A stretch of DNA of 64,000 nt from CAVZYN01 sp963779515 (GCA_963779515.1 CAVZYN010000009.1:1-64000), one strand, 5' to 3'; counted from the stretch's first letter, positions 25,155 to 34,748 are shown. Notes: generated by a model from the sequence alone, not told the origin. Program-made: numbers and translations.

Positions 25155-25942
25155 GCGGGCGGCTCGAGGGGACATATGCGCTGATCACCGGGGCGTCGCG
25201 CGGGATTGGCCGGGCGGTGGCGCTGCAGTTTGCGCGCGAAGGGGCGACCGTCGCGGTCAATCATTTTCGGGATGACGCGGCAGCGGCCGATACACTCGCG
25301 GCGCTGACGGCGATTTCGGCGCGGCCGCATCGGGCGGCGGATTGCGATGTGGCGGACGCGGCAGCGGGCGCTGGCATGATCGCCAATTGCGTGGCGGCGT
25401 GGGGACGTCTCGATTGCCTGATCAACAATGCCGGAATCCAGGCGGAAACGCCGGGGGATGGGTTTGATGTCGCGACGCTCAAGCGAATTCTCGATGTCAA
25501 TGTGACGGGGGCGGCGACCTTGTCGGCGGCGGCGATCGCGCATTTCAAGTCGCGGGCCGGCGGCGGGGTGATCATCAATACGTCGAGCGTGCACGAGGTG
25601 ATCCCGAAGCCTGGGTATCTCGCGTATTCCTTGTCCAAGGGGGCGATGGGCAACCTGACGCGGACGCTGGCGCTGGAATTCGCGCGCGACGGTATTCGCG
25701 TCAATGCGGTGGCGCCTGGCGCGGTGACGACGGATCTCAATGCCAATTGGATCAACGATCCGGTGCGACGCGCCGATGTCGAGCGGCACATCCCGATGGG
25801 GCGGGCGGCGGATGTGGACGAGCTTGCACCGGTGTTCGCGTTTTTGGCTTCAGCGGAGGCGCGCTATGTCACCGGGCAGACGCTCTACGCGTGCGGCGGG
25901 CTGACGCTCTATCCTGAATTCGCGGAAAAGTGGTCGTCTTAG
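25151..25942 (+). CDS. short-chain dehydrogenase/reductase of the sugar operon
   Basis: A 263-residue classical SDR. The cofactor loop is TGASRGIG (about residues 14-21), NNAG follows, and the catalytic triad lies in TSSVHEVIPKPGYLAYSLSK (Ser, Tyr, Lys). It resembles glucose 1-dehydrogenase and gluconate 5-dehydrogenase relatives; the substrate is not determined. The ATGA overlap with the glycosidase gene shows co-translation, so it may oxidise the released sugar. It is the last gene of the operon by spacing. Confidence 0.85.
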   Translation: MSGRLEGTYALITGASRGIGRAVALQFAREGATVAVNHFRDDAAAADTLAALTAISARPHRAADCDVADAAAGAGMIANCVAAWGRLDCLINNAGIQAETPGDGFDVATLKRILDVNVTGAATLSAAAIAHFKSRAGGGVIINTSSVHEVIPKPGYLAYSLSKGAMGNLTRTLALEFARDGIRVNAVAPGAVTTDLNANWINDPVRRADVERHIPMGRAADVDELAPVFAFLASAEARYVTGQTLYACGGLTLYPEFAEKWSS

Positions 25943-26006
25943 GAAGCGTATCTTGCAGGGCGGCTGAATTTCTGCGCCATTGGGCCCGTCAACTTTCGGA
26001 GTTCCC

Positions 26007-26441
26007 ATGTCTCGCCTCACGCTCGCGCACGCCTCCACGATCGTCGATGTGGCTCTCAAGATGGGCCGCGAGAAGAAATTCGAACCGCTGACGGTCGTCG
26101 TGCTCGACGCGGGAGGGCATATGGTGGCGCTGAAGCGGGAAGATCGCTCGGGCATCATCCGGGTCGAGATCGCCAACGGCAAAGCCTATGGCGCGCTCGG
26201 CATGGGGTTCGGGTCGCGGGAATTGTTCGAGCGCAGCAGCAAGGCGCCGATGTTCATTACGGCGGCGATCGCCGTCAGCGGCGGGCGGATGGTGCCGGCG
26301 CCAAGCGGCGTGCTGATCCGGGACGGGGATGGCGAGGTGATCGGCGCGGTCGGCATTTCGGGAGATACGTCGGACAATGACGAAATGTGCGCGTTGGCCG
26401 GGATCGAGGCTGCCGGGCTGAAGGCGCAGATTGGAAAGTAG
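26007..26441 (+). CDS. GlcG/HbpS family protein
   Basis: A 144-residue protein of the GlcG/HbpS (DUF336) family: VVVLDAGGHMVALKREDRSG at about residue 30 and GEVIGAVGISGDTSDNDEMCALAGIEA near the C-terminus are characteristic. Members occur beside glycolate oxidase genes or bind haem; for most no activity is proven. There is no signal peptide. The start at 26007 (MSRLTLAHA) is the usual family N-terminus. A second, exported member is at 58652-59140. Confidence 0.85.
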   Translation: MSRLTLAHASTIVDVALKMGREKKFEPLTVVVLDAGGHMVALKREDRSGIIRVEIANGKAYGALGMGFGSRELFERSSKAPMFITAAIAVSGGRMVPAPSGVLIRDGDGEVIGAVGISGDTSDNDEMCALAGIEAAGLKAQIGK

Positions 26442-26561
26442 TCTGCGGGACGTGGGGCTGCTGCAGCTTTGTATGCAGCTTCCATTCATATCTCCAACGA
26501 TACAAGCTGACCTTGCCATCGGCCGTGTCAGCCGTGCCGTCCAGGTGCTTTCAGATTGTCC

Positions 26562-28262
26562 ATGCCGCCCGCCACCGCCGTCCTGACCTCCGCGATGACA
26601 TTTGCCGCCGGTTGGGCTCGCCGATGGCCGATGGCGCTGCTTGTCGCGCTGCATCTGGCCGCTTTGGTCATTCTGATCGGAACCGAAGCGTGGTTCTGGC
26701 CGCAGCTCGCGTTTCTGCTGGCGTGGGGGTTCTTCAATTTCTGCTGGATCGTGCTGTTGCGGCGCCCGTCGGTTGCCGCCGCGGTGGCGCTGACGTGCCT
26801 CAGCGTGTTGATCCTGCTGTCACGATTCAAGCACGACATTCTGCTGATGACGGTCAACTTCGTCGATCTGATGCTGATCGATGCGGATACGCTTTCGTTC
26901 TTGTTCAACGTGTTTCCCAATCTCGACGCCAAGGCGGCGCTGGCGGGTGTCGCGGTCCTGATTGCATTGGTTTGGATCTGGCGCGCGGATAACGTTCGAG
27001 TGCCGCGGCGCCCGGCGGCGATGGGAGCTGCCGGATGCTTTGCGGGCCTTGTGGCGTTGTCGCTCGTGGTGCCCAGTGATCCCTGGGAGGAGTTCTACGC
27101 CGAGAACTACTTCTCGAAGTTCATGCGGTCGAGTGTAACCGTCGTCGGCGATCTCGTGACGCGGGGCGTGCTCGATTCGGACAAGGTTGTGGCGGAGAGC
27201 CTTGCCACCGGTGCGGCGGCGCCTTGTACGGTCGAAAAGCCGCCGCACATCATCATGGTGCACGACGAGTTGAGTTTCGATATCCGGGCAATCGCTGGCG
27301 TCAAGGTGCCGGACGGCTATGGCGCGCATTTCACGTCCGGGGATGGGCTGCGGCGCACATTGCTGGTGGAGGGCGCGGGCGGGCCAAGCTGGTACACCGA
27401 ATACAATATGCTGACGGGGCTTTCGGCGCGCTCGTTCGGGCGGTTTGCCGACTTCGTGACGCGGATCGCGGCAGGGCGGGTCGAACGCGGTTTGCCGCAG
27501 ACGCTTGGCAAGTGCGGCTACAAGACCTTCACGCTGTATCCGATGTACGGCTCGTTTCTGAGCGCGCAACGTTTCCAGACGACGGCGGGTATTCAGCGGT
27601 TTCTCGATTCGAAATTGCTCGGCGCGTCGTTTCTCGATCCCGATGCGTTCTATTTCAACAAGGCCGCCGATACGATCGCACAGCACCGCGGCGAGGGGCC
27701 ACTTTTCCTGCTGGTCTATACGGCGCAGAACCATTTTCCGTGGAGTTTCCGCTATCGTCCGGATCTGGCGCCGGAATGGCGCGATCCGGGCAACCGGCCC
27801 GATGTCGACGAGTATCTGCGGCGCCAGCATCTGACGGCGGTCGACTACAAGGCGTTCGTCGCGCGGCTTGGGCGCGAGTTTCCCGGCGAGCGGTTCCTGA
27901 TCGTACGGTTTGGCGATCATCAGCCATATTTCGCCCGCAACATGATCGATCCGGGACAGGACGACTCGATGACGGTGCGGCGGATCGCGGCCGCCGATCC
28001 GCGGTTTCTCACGACATACTATGCGATCGACACGCTGAACTTCACGCCGCGGGAGACGGCGTCGGCCGTGAACGGGCTCGACGCGCCGTATCTGCCGCTG
28101 ATCGTGCTGGAGGCGGCAGGCGTGCCGCTGGACGCATCGTTCGCCGAGCAGAAGAAGATCCTGCAGCGTTGCCGCGGGCTGTTTTTCCGATGCAATGGCG
28201 GGGCGGAAGCGCGGCGGTTCAACCGGTTGTTGATCGATGCCGGGTTGATCAAGGGGCTGTAG
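26562..28262 (+). CDS. LtaS-like membrane sulfatase-fold phosphotransferase/hydrolase
   Basis: About 566 residues. The first 170 hold four to five membrane helices; the rest is a periplasmic alkaline-phosphatase-fold domain like LtaS and OpgB. Recognisable elements are KPPHIIMVHDELSFDI, the likely nucleophile region GGPSWYTEYNMLTGLS, VYTAQNHFPW and VRFGDHQPYF (metal ligands Asp-His). In Gram-negatives such enzymes move phosphoglycerol or phosphoethanolamine to glycans, or hydrolyse phosphodiesters; the acceptor is unknown. A TTG two codons upstream (26556) is an alternative start. Confidence 0.8.
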   Translation: MPPATAVLTSAMTFAAGWARRWPMALLVALHLAALVILIGTEAWFWPQLAFLLAWGFFNFCWIVLLRRPSVAAAVALTCLSVLILLSRFKHDILLMTVNFVDLMLIDADTLSFLFNVFPNLDAKAALAGVAVLIALVWIWRADNVRVPRRPAAMGAAGCFAGLVALSLVVPSDPWEEFYAENYFSKFMRSSVTVVGDLVTRGVLDSDKVVAESLATGAAAPCTVEKPPHIIMVHDELSFDIRAIAGVKVPDGYGAHFTSGDGLRRTLLVEGAGGPSWYTEYNMLTGLSARSFGRFADFVTRIAAGRVERGLPQTLGKCGYKTFTLYPMYGSFLSAQRFQTTAGIQRFLDSKLLGASFLDPDAFYFNKAADTIAQHRGEGPLFLLVYTAQNHFPWSFRYRPDLAPEWRDPGNRPDVDEYLRRQHLTAVDYKAFVARLGREFPGERFLIVRFGDHQPYFARNMIDPGQDDSMTVRRIAAADPRFLTTYYAIDTLNFTPRETASAVNGLDAPYLPLIVLEAAGVPLDASFAEQKKILQRCRGLFFRCNGGAEARRFNRLLIDAGLIKGL

Positions 28263-28265
28263 GGC

Positions 28266-29750
28266 CTACGCCATGTCGAGCGGATAGATGGGGCGGCGCG
28301 CGTGCTCGTATGCCAGCGCCTTGAAGTTGGTGGACATGATGCCGCCGCCCTCGTCGACGACGACGATTTCGGAGGCGAGCGGGGCATAAGCGGCGCGGAA
28401 GTGCTGTGAGGATTTCACGGCGAGCACGCTCTTTGTTGCCGGGTCGATCCCGGCGACCTTGAAAAACATGCGGTCGTAGTTCTGGAAGCGGCGCGAGCCG
28501 AGCACGACGGTGACGCCACCAACGGTGACGGCGGCGGTTGGGCCCATGTCGAGGGGCACGCCGCGCATCATCGGGCCTTCGAGGATCATCTTGCCGTCGG
28601 AGAGGGCGGTGACCTTTGCGGTGACATCGACGGGTTTGCCGAAGGCAGGATCGACCTTGCCGCCGAGGGCGAGCGCAAGTGTCGCGCCGAGGCCGGCCTT
28701 GTGGCAGGCGGCGGCGCTCTCTGGATCGTACAGGGCGGCGAAGGCGGCGTTCTCCAGTTTGGCGTCGATCATGGCGCGCAGCAGGCCGGTGGTGTCGCCG
28801 TAACCGCCGCCGCCGGGATTGTCGGCGTAGTCGGCGATGACGACGGGCTGGCCCGGTTTGCCTTTCGCGCGGGCGACGGCAATGGCGTCCGCGACGGATA
28901 TCGTCGTCACGGTCGTGCGATGCCGCGACGCCCAGACGTCGTCGATCAGCGCTTGGGCGACGGCGGCGTAGGCGGGCGATTGGCCATCACCGACGACGAG
29001 CACGGTCGGGCCGACCTCCTTGATGTCGGCCCAGGCAAATCCGGCATTGAGAGAGGTCGAGAGGACGCCAGAGGTTTTGGCCTTGAGGGCGTCGGCCTTG
29101 GCGAGCAGCTCCGTCATGGGGCCAGGCGCGGTGGTGCGGCCCTGGTCGATGCCGATCAGCATCGGCGCGCGTCTGACGATGGTGACGGGTTTGATCTCGC
29201 CGTTGAGCGCGCGGGCGATGAGCTCGGCGCAAGCGATGCCGGTGTCGTACATGTCGATATGGGGATAGGTGCGGTAGCTGACGATCACGTCGGCTTCGCG
29301 CGCCATCAGATCGGTGACGTTGGCGTGCAGGTCGAGGGTGACGCCGATCAGTACGCCGCGACCGAGCGCGGCGCGAAGGCGCTGCAGCAGCGTGCCTTCG
29401 CCGTCTTCCGTCGTCTCGGCGACCATGGCGCCGTGGAGATTGAGCAGAATGGCATCGGGTTTGGCCGCTGTGGCATCGCCGACGATTTCGGTGGTGATCG
29501 CCTCATAGGTTTCGCGGGTCAGCATGCCGGAGGGCGTGGCGTCGGCGGCGCGGGAGTAGATCGGCGTGAAGCCGTGCTTGGCGCAGGTGTCGATGAAGGC
29601 CGCGATCTCGGTGTTGGTATCCTTGAAGACTTTTGGGAGGTCGTCGCCGCGATAGTCGCCGCGGGCGCGGTAGGACTCGAGCGTGGTCGGCAGCTTCGAG
29701 AAGGTGTTGGTCTCGTGCTTGAAACCGGCAATCAGGACGCGCTTGGACAC
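28266..29750 (-). CDS. M81 family metallopeptidase (MlrC-like)
   Basis: About 494 residues, matching MlrC (DUF1485 plus MlrC C-terminal domain). Family motifs are AGFKHETNTFS near the start, LLNLHGAMVAE, GVTLDLHANVTDLM (zinc-binding) and the YPHIDMYDTG segment, followed by DYADNPGGGGYGDTT. MlrC was named for microcystin breakdown, but most members sit beside transporters in soil proteobacteria and their natural substrates are unknown. I favour the GTG start at 29750 (VSKRVLIAGFKHE); an ATG at 29795 adds 15 residues without family similarity. It is convergent with the LtaS-like gene, 3 bp apart. Confidence 0.88.
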   Translation of the reverse strand: MSKRVLIAGFKHETNTFSKLPTTLESYRARGDYRGDDLPKVFKDTNTEIAAFIDTCAKHGFTPIYSRAADATPSGMLTRETYEAITTEIVGDATAAKPDAILLNLHGAMVAETTEDGEGTLLQRLRAALGRGVLIGVTLDLHANVTDLMAREADVIVSYRTYPHIDMYDTGIACAELIARALNGEIKPVTIVRRAPMLIGIDQGRTTAPGPMTELLAKADALKAKTSGVLSTSLNAGFAWADIKEVGPTVLVVGDGQSPAYAAVAQALIDDVWASRHRTTVTTISVADAIAVARAKGKPGQPVVIADYADNPGGGGYGDTTGLLRAMIDAKLENAAFAALYDPESAAACHKAGLGATLALALGGKVDPAFGKPVDVTAKVTALSDGKMILEGPMMRGVPLDMGPTAAVTVGGVTVVLGSRRFQNYDRMFFKVAGIDPATKSVLAVKSSQHFRAAYAPLASEIVVVDEGGGIMSTNFKALAYEHARRPIYPLDMA

Positions 29751-29831
29751 GGGCGGGCTCCGCAGCTTCGTGTTTGATGACGCAGCAGATCGCATTGAAG
29801 GGCGCGCTTCAAGGTGGCGTGCGGGATGCAG

Positions 29832-30674
29832 CTATGCGCCGGTTTGGTCGTAACGGTTCGCGTGGTTGCTAGCGTCATCACGGAACGGTTGCGTCAAAAG
29901 ACGGTCTAGGCGTAGTTCCGCAGGGTTGCGGAATTGGGCGATGCCGATAGTCATGGCGTCATGTCCGGCTGCGGGTTGGGCGCGATACGTTCCGAAAATC
30001 CGATCCCACCACGGTAAGTTGAACCCGAAATTGCTGTTGGTCTCGTGGACTTCGATCGAGTGATGGACCCGGTGCATGTCGGGTGTGACGACAAAGAGAC
30101 GCAGACCGCGATCAATTACATGCGGCATCCGCACGTTGCTGTGATTGAACAGGGACGTCGCATTCAGCAGAATCTCGAACATCAAGACGGCCACGGCCGG
30201 AGCGCCGACGATTGCAATGACCGCGAACTTAATCGCCATCGACAGCAGGATTTCAATGGGGTGAAACCTGATGCCGGTCGACACGTCGAATTCAAGATCG
30301 GCATGGTGCATGCGGTGCAGCCGCCATAGCACCGGGACAGCGTGGAATAGCCGGTGCTGCGCGTAGATCGCAAGATCGAGGGCAGCAATGGCGAGCGGCA
30401 CCGAGAGCCACGCTGGAGCCTTGAGCCATTGGAGTAGGCCCCAACCAGACTGCGCCGAGTAGAGGGCGAACGCCACGGCCGTCATGGGAAACACAACGCG
30501 GACCAGGGCGGTGTCGAGGGCGATAATGGCGAAGTTGTTAGGCCAGCGTCTGGAACGGCCAATGGTTTGGTGCCGCCGCGGCGCATAGAGTTCCCACATG
30601 GCCATGAGGCCCAGGATGATCGCAAAGGCGGATCCTCGGATCAGGGACTCTTGGGCCAAGAGTTCAGCCGGCAT
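29832..30674 (-). CDS. sterol desaturase / fatty acid hydroxylase family protein
   Basis: A 280-residue integral membrane di-iron oxygenase. The histidine clusters are HRLFH, HRMHHADLEFD and HRVHHSIEVHETNSNFG, with four or so membrane helices between. These enzymes hydroxylate or desaturate lipids such as hopanoids, carotenoids or fatty acids. The substrate is not evident. It is not close to any lipid biosynthesis gene except the distant phytoene-synthase-like gene at 54 kb, which is itself likely a non-biosynthetic paralogue. Confidence 0.87.
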   Translation of the reverse strand: MPAELLAQESLIRGSAFAIILGLMAMWELYAPRRHQTIGRSRRWPNNFAIIALDTALVRVVFPMTAVAFALYSAQSGWGLLQWLKAPAWLSVPLAIAALDLAIYAQHRLFHAVPVLWRLHRMHHADLEFDVSTGIRFHPIEILLSMAIKFAVIAIVGAPAVAVLMFEILLNATSLFNHSNVRMPHVIDRGLRLFVVTPDMHRVHHSIEVHETNSNFGFNLPWWDRIFGTYRAQPAAGHDAMTIGIAQFRNPAELRLDRLLTQPFRDDASNHANRYDQTGA

Positions 30675-30827
30675 GCCGATCCCAAATGTGTCTTGCCATT
30701 GGCAACGATGATGCAGCGTAGCACGTTGGGCAGGATCGGGTGTTCAGAGTGTGGCTGCATTGACATGCCGCAAAACGAAGGGCGGCACATTCGCCTGCCC
30801 CGAACATGGATTGCCGCGTTAGCGGAC

Positions 30828-32519
30828 TTAAGCGGCTTTGACGGCGCGGGCGTGCTCAAGCCAGGTCTTGATGCGCTCGACGTCGGGCGGATTGCCGTCG
30901 CGCAAGATGCGTTGGCCTTCCGTGGTGCCGGCGAAGGCGAGGACGTCGGCGCAGAACTTCTCGACATCGGCGGCAGCGACAGCATCGGCTGAGCGATAGC
31001 CGGCGCCGACGAGGAGCTGTGCGTGCGTGCCACGCAAGGTTGGGACGGTGCAGACGAGGCGCGCCTGATCCTGCCATTCAGCGACAAAGTCGGCGGTGAT
31101 GCGCGGATCGTTGAGGCGGGCGGCCAATGCCATCGGATGCGATTTCAACAGGTCATCAACCGTGTCGACGCCGACGGCGTGCATCCGCTCTGCCATCTTG
31201 GGACCGATGGAGGGAGCGTCGACGATGGGCTGGTCAAGGGTAAGATAAATGCGGGGGGCTTGATCCCGTTCCGCAGATTGGACTGGGCGCGCGACGGCGG
31301 TGACGACACGCGGCGCCGGCGTGGCGGCGGGTTGCGCGACAGGCGCCGTCTCGGGCGTCTGCGGGTCAGCCGCTGCGCTTGCTGTCCGCCTGGGCGAAAT
31401 GCTCGGGAATGGGCGTGGCGGTTCCGCTTCGCGGCGGGCAGGGGCCGGGCGCGGTACGGGAACGGCGACCGGCTGGCGCAGTGCCACGACGTCGGCGTCC
31501 TTTGGCATGGTGCCGGCGATGGATTCGGCGCGGCGGCGCTGCTCGATGCGGGTCGTGACTTTCTCGCGCGGCTCGAACGGGAAGACTTTGGCGACTTCGG
31601 GGGCGACGCGGGTGGCGAGCACTTCGCGGGCGTAGACATCGCGCACCAGGCGATCGTCCTCGGTGAGGTTCTGCTCGACGGTGCCGGTGGCTTTCAACTC
31701 GTCGTACATAGCCTCGACCTGGCGGCGCACGGCTTTGTCCTCGATCTTCTTCAGGATCGCGTTCTTCGGAATCTTGATGGTGGCGAGCACACCTTCGAGT
31801 GTCAGCCAGAGATTGGGCGGCTCGACGCGGGATTCCGTCAGGGCCTTGTCGAGCACCATGGCGAAGGTTTCGGACGCAGTGACGATGAGCTCGGCCACAA
31901 CGGCGCGGCTGATGGTGTCGAGGCCGGACGGCGGATCGACGACGCCGCGATGGAAATCGTAGTGGGCGATCAGCTTTTCGTACTGGCGATTGGCTTTGTC
32001 GGCGCCTTGGCACATCAACAGCGCGAGCCAGTTGTCCGCGACCGGCACGGGGATCGTGAGGTTGGGGTGGGCGATCTCGCCTTCGGTGCGCAGCGCGATG
32101 AAATCGCGGCTTATGCTCCATTCGACGGCGCGATGGATGTTGTTTTCAGCTTCCGATTGGGCCGTGTGAAAAGGGTGCAGCGGGTCGACGACGTAGTGGC
32201 TCAAGACGCCAGCGCAATAGGCAGCGGTATCCCAGCGATGCTGGGCGAGGGCCTCGACGAGATTGTGGTACCAGTTGGCGGCCTTTCCGGGCGCGCCGCC
32301 CCAATAGTTGTCGCGCGGGTGCAGGACGTGGTTCTTGAAGTCCTTGAAATCCGTGTCGGGCGCCTTGGCGCCGTCGACAAAAAGCTGCGCGTGCTTCAGG
32401 AAAACGCGCTGCCAGCGTTCGGCGTCCGGACGCCTGAGGCGCTGCAGGCCGTCAAATGCCAGATGATGATGCGAGCCGCGCGCGTGGCCTGCGCGGACAA
32501 CGGAAAAAATCAACGACAT
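30828..32519 (-). CDS. zinc-dependent phospholipase C-like domain fused to DUF4332
   Basis: A 563-residue two-domain protein. Residues 10-200 resemble the zinc-dependent phospholipase C/S1-P1 nuclease-like fold. His/Asp-rich stretches are SHHHLAF, FKNHVLHP, NWYHNLVEALA and AGVLSHYVVDPLHPFH. A basic helical middle and a Pro/Ala/Arg-rich linker (about 355-425) follow. Residues 430-563 match DUF4332, a helix-hairpin-helix-like domain (DAPSIGPKMAERMHAVGVDTVDDLL). There is no signal peptide, odd for a phospholipase. The helix-hairpin-helix tail suggests DNA or RNA contact. The function is unknown. Confidence 0.75.
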   Translation of the reverse strand: MSLIFSVVRAGHARGSHHHLAFDGLQRLRRPDAERWQRVFLKHAQLFVDGAKAPDTDFKDFKNHVLHPRDNYWGGAPGKAANWYHNLVEALAQHRWDTAAYCAGVLSHYVVDPLHPFHTAQSEAENNIHRAVEWSISRDFIALRTEGEIAHPNLTIPVPVADNWLALLMCQGADKANRQYEKLIAHYDFHRGVVDPPSGLDTISRAVVAELIVTASETFAMVLDKALTESRVEPPNLWLTLEGVLATIKIPKNAILKKIEDKAVRRQVEAMYDELKATGTVEQNLTEDDRLVRDVYAREVLATRVAPEVAKVFPFEPREKVTTRIEQRRRAESIAGTMPKDADVVALRQPVAVPVPRPAPARREAEPPRPFPSISPRRTASAAADPQTPETAPVAQPAATPAPRVVTAVARPVQSAERDQAPRIYLTLDQPIVDAPSIGPKMAERMHAVGVDTVDDLLKSHPMALAARLNDPRITADFVAEWQDQARLVCTVPTLRGTHAQLLVGAGYRSADAVAAADVEKFCADVLAFAGTTEGQRILRDGNPPDVERIKTWLEHARAVKAA

Positions 32520-32640
32520 GGATCGGTCCTCCCCCGAGAGACGCGATTTCGAGTTGCCGAAGGCTAGTCAATCCACGGGCGATGCCCAGATACCGGGTCG
32601 CAACAGCTGCGGTTTTCCACAGGCAGGCGGTTGTTCAAGG

Positions 32641-32709
32641 CGCCCCTCATCCGGCCCCAATCTTTTTGCGCTTCGCGCAGGCGGCCACCTTCTCCCGAGG
32701 GAGAAGGAT
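32641..32709. repeat. palindromic intergenic repeat, family A (copy 5)
   Basis: GCCCCTCATCCGG, then the hairpin TGCGCTTCGCGCA (32667-32679), then CCTTCTCCC-GA-GGGAGAAGG (32688-32707). It has the same order of parts as the other family A copies. It lies between the DUF4332 gene and the end of the amidase gene, within a 213-bp gap otherwise empty. Confidence 0.75.
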
Positions 32710-32732
32710 GAAACGCTCAGTCTGTGGGTGGG

Positions 32733-34198
32733 TCAGGTGTTGCGGCCGGTGAGATTGGGCTTGATGTGGGTCCAGGGGCGGGCTTGTTCGAAGAGGGCGG
32801 CGGCGCGCAGGACGAGCGCGTCGGCGCCGCGACGGCCAACGATCTGGATGGCGACGGGCAAACCGTCGGAATGGAAGCCGGCGGGTAGGGTGATGGCAGG
32901 ATTGCCGGTCAGATTGAAGGGGTGGGTGTAGGGGAACCAGGCCTTGCGGACGCTGTCGACCTTGCGGCCCTCGATCTCGATCGGCTCGAACAGGCCTTCG
33001 GCGAGCGGCAAGGCGGTCCGAGTCAGCGTCGGCATGACGATGAGATCGTAGCGGTCGAACCAGGATCTGGACGCGGCGATAGATCGCCGTGCGCTGCAGC
33101 GAGGCGCGGGCCAGCATCTCGGCCGAGTGCTGTTCGCCGCCGTCCATCTGGCGGACGAGGGTTTTGCTCATGCGGTCGCGCCACTCGGGGAGTTTGTCGC
33201 TGAAGCGCGCGTTCCAGAGCGCGGTGGAGATGACCAGCCACATGGGTTCGGTCGGTTCCATGTCGTCGGCCATGTCTTCGAGATGGGCGCCGAAGGTTGC
33301 GAAGGTTTTCGCGGCATCGATGTGAGGTCGAGAGACTTCGCTGTCGATGATGGTATTGCCGACGAAGGGGCGCCAGGCGATGCGGAGATCTTTCAAGTCG
33401 CCGCGCGGGAGGGCGGCTTCGGCGAAGGTCGGCGCAACTGCCTTGGGCGCGCGATGCCAAAAGTGCGCCGAAGGAATGGACGTCGCTGGGATGGGGGCCG
33501 GCCATGGCGTCGAGCATGAGGCCGGTGTCGTGGACGGTGCGCGTCGTCGGCGTGACGTAGGAGAGGTTGGCGAAGCTCTCGGGCGCCATGTCGTGCGGGA
33601 TCAGGCCGAGCGATTGCTTCAGGCCGACGACGCCATTGCAGGCGGCCGGAATGCGCGTCGAGCCGCCGGCGCAGGTGGCGATGGCGAGCGGGCCGATGCC
33701 GGCGGCGCAGGCAGCGGCCGCGCCACCCGAGGAGCCGCCGGAGGTGCGCGACTGATTCCAGGCGTTGCGCGTCTGGCCGAACAGCGGCGCTTCGGTCCAG
33801 ACCATGTGGCCGAACTCCGGCGTGGTGGTTTTGCCGACGAGCACGGCGCCGGCGGCTTTGAGGCGGGCGACGGCGACGGCGTCGTGGGCGGGCACGTTGT
33901 GCTCGAACATCAGCGAGCCGAAGGTGGTGCGCACGCCTGCGGTATTGACGAGGTCCTTCACGTGCAGTGGGACGCCAGCGAGGTGGCCCGGGTCTTCGCC
34001 GCGCGCGATCTTGGCGTCGACAAGCGCGGCATCGCGCAGGGCTTCGTCGCGGCAGACGGTGATGAAGCAGTTGAGGATCGGCTGGACGGCGTCGATGCGT
34101 GCGAGCGTGGCGCGGGCGACCTCGACGGCCGAGGTTTGCCCGGTGCGGATGGCGTCGCGGATTTCGGTGGCGGTGGCGTAGGGGATTGCGGGGGGCAT
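32733..34198 (-). CDS. amidase signature-family amidase, with two frameshifts as sequenced
   Basis: About 488 residues if repaired. Three successive frames give a continuous amidase. Frame 1 (from ATG 34198) has the catalytic Lys in VGKTTTPEFGH, SGGSSGGAAAACAAG with the bridging Ser, and the nucleophile in GGSTRIPAACNGVVG. Frame 2 resumes as FWHRAPKAVAPTFAEAALPRG after skipping a base near the AAAA run at 33459-33462 (plus strand). Frame 3 resumes as WFDRYDLIVMPTLTR after a second extra base near 33064. The family hydrolyses diverse amides; the substrate is unknown. Two independent excess bases in one gene argue for assembly error. Confidence 0.83.
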
Positions 34199-34295
34199 GT
34201 GGCGGCCTGCAAATAAGACGTGGCGACTGCACGTCCTTATGGCAGGTTTTGCTGGGCTTTCACTAGGACCACGGTGGATGGATAGGGAGACCGAC

Positions 34296-34631
34296 ATGCT
34301 TTTTCCGGATCATTTCTTGACAGTCAGGGCGACAGTTGAGGCCGGACGCGAGGCTGAATTCAATCGCTGGTATGACGAGGAGCACTTGCCGGATGCTGCC
34401 AGGATGCTTCCTGGGTGCCGCGGAGCCGCGCGATATCGCGTGGTGGAGGGTGACGGCTCGCATCAGTACATGGCGGTTTATGCGTTCGGGACGGAAGCCG
34501 AATTGAAAGCAGCGTTGACCAGTGACGCGATCAAAACGCTGATCCGGATGTATGACGATGCCATTGGATCGTTCAGCACGCGGGCGCGGACGACTTACTC
34601 GAAGTTGTCCCAGACGGACAAGGTAAGTTGA
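34296..34631 (+). CDS. DUF4286-like dimeric alpha/beta-barrel protein
   Basis: A 111-residue protein with the EthD/DUF4286-like pattern EFNRWYDEEHLPDAARMLPGCRGAARYRV, typical of ferredoxin-like dimeric barrels that bind small aromatic or polyketide compounds. The start ATG at 34296 follows AGGGAG. It is divergent from the amidase. A second protein with the same motif lies at 41279-41971, beside the BKACE gene. A catalytic role is possible but no residue proves it. Confidence 0.75.
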   Translation: MLFPDHFLTVRATVEAGREAEFNRWYDEEHLPDAARMLPGCRGAARYRVVEGDGSHQYMAVYAFGTEAELKAALTSDAIKTLIRMYDDAIGSFSTRARTTYSKLSQTDKVS

Positions 34632-34676
34632 GAGGCCAATTGGGCGCTTGTTCGAGCGCGGCGGCACGGCGTAGGG

Positions 34677-34745
34677 GTGCCGCCCCTCATCCGGCGCTTC
34701 GCGCCACCTTCTCCCCATGCACGTGCAGGGCATGGGGAGAAGGGA
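34677..34745. repeat. palindromic intergenic repeat, family A (copy 6)
   Basis: CCTCATCC, then GGCGCTTCGCGCC (34693-34705), then a perfect 14-bp stem CCTTCTCCCCATGC/GCATGGGGAGAAGG (34707-34720 with 34730-34743). It fills the gap between two convergent genes and could end transcription from both sides, although there is no T-tract. Confidence 0.78.
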
Positions 34746-34748
34746 TGA

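Noticed and set aside
31023..32567. 514-codon plus-strand frame opposite the DUF4332 gene
   Set aside because: Gly/Asp/Val-rich shadow of the real minus-strand gene, which has recognisable domains.
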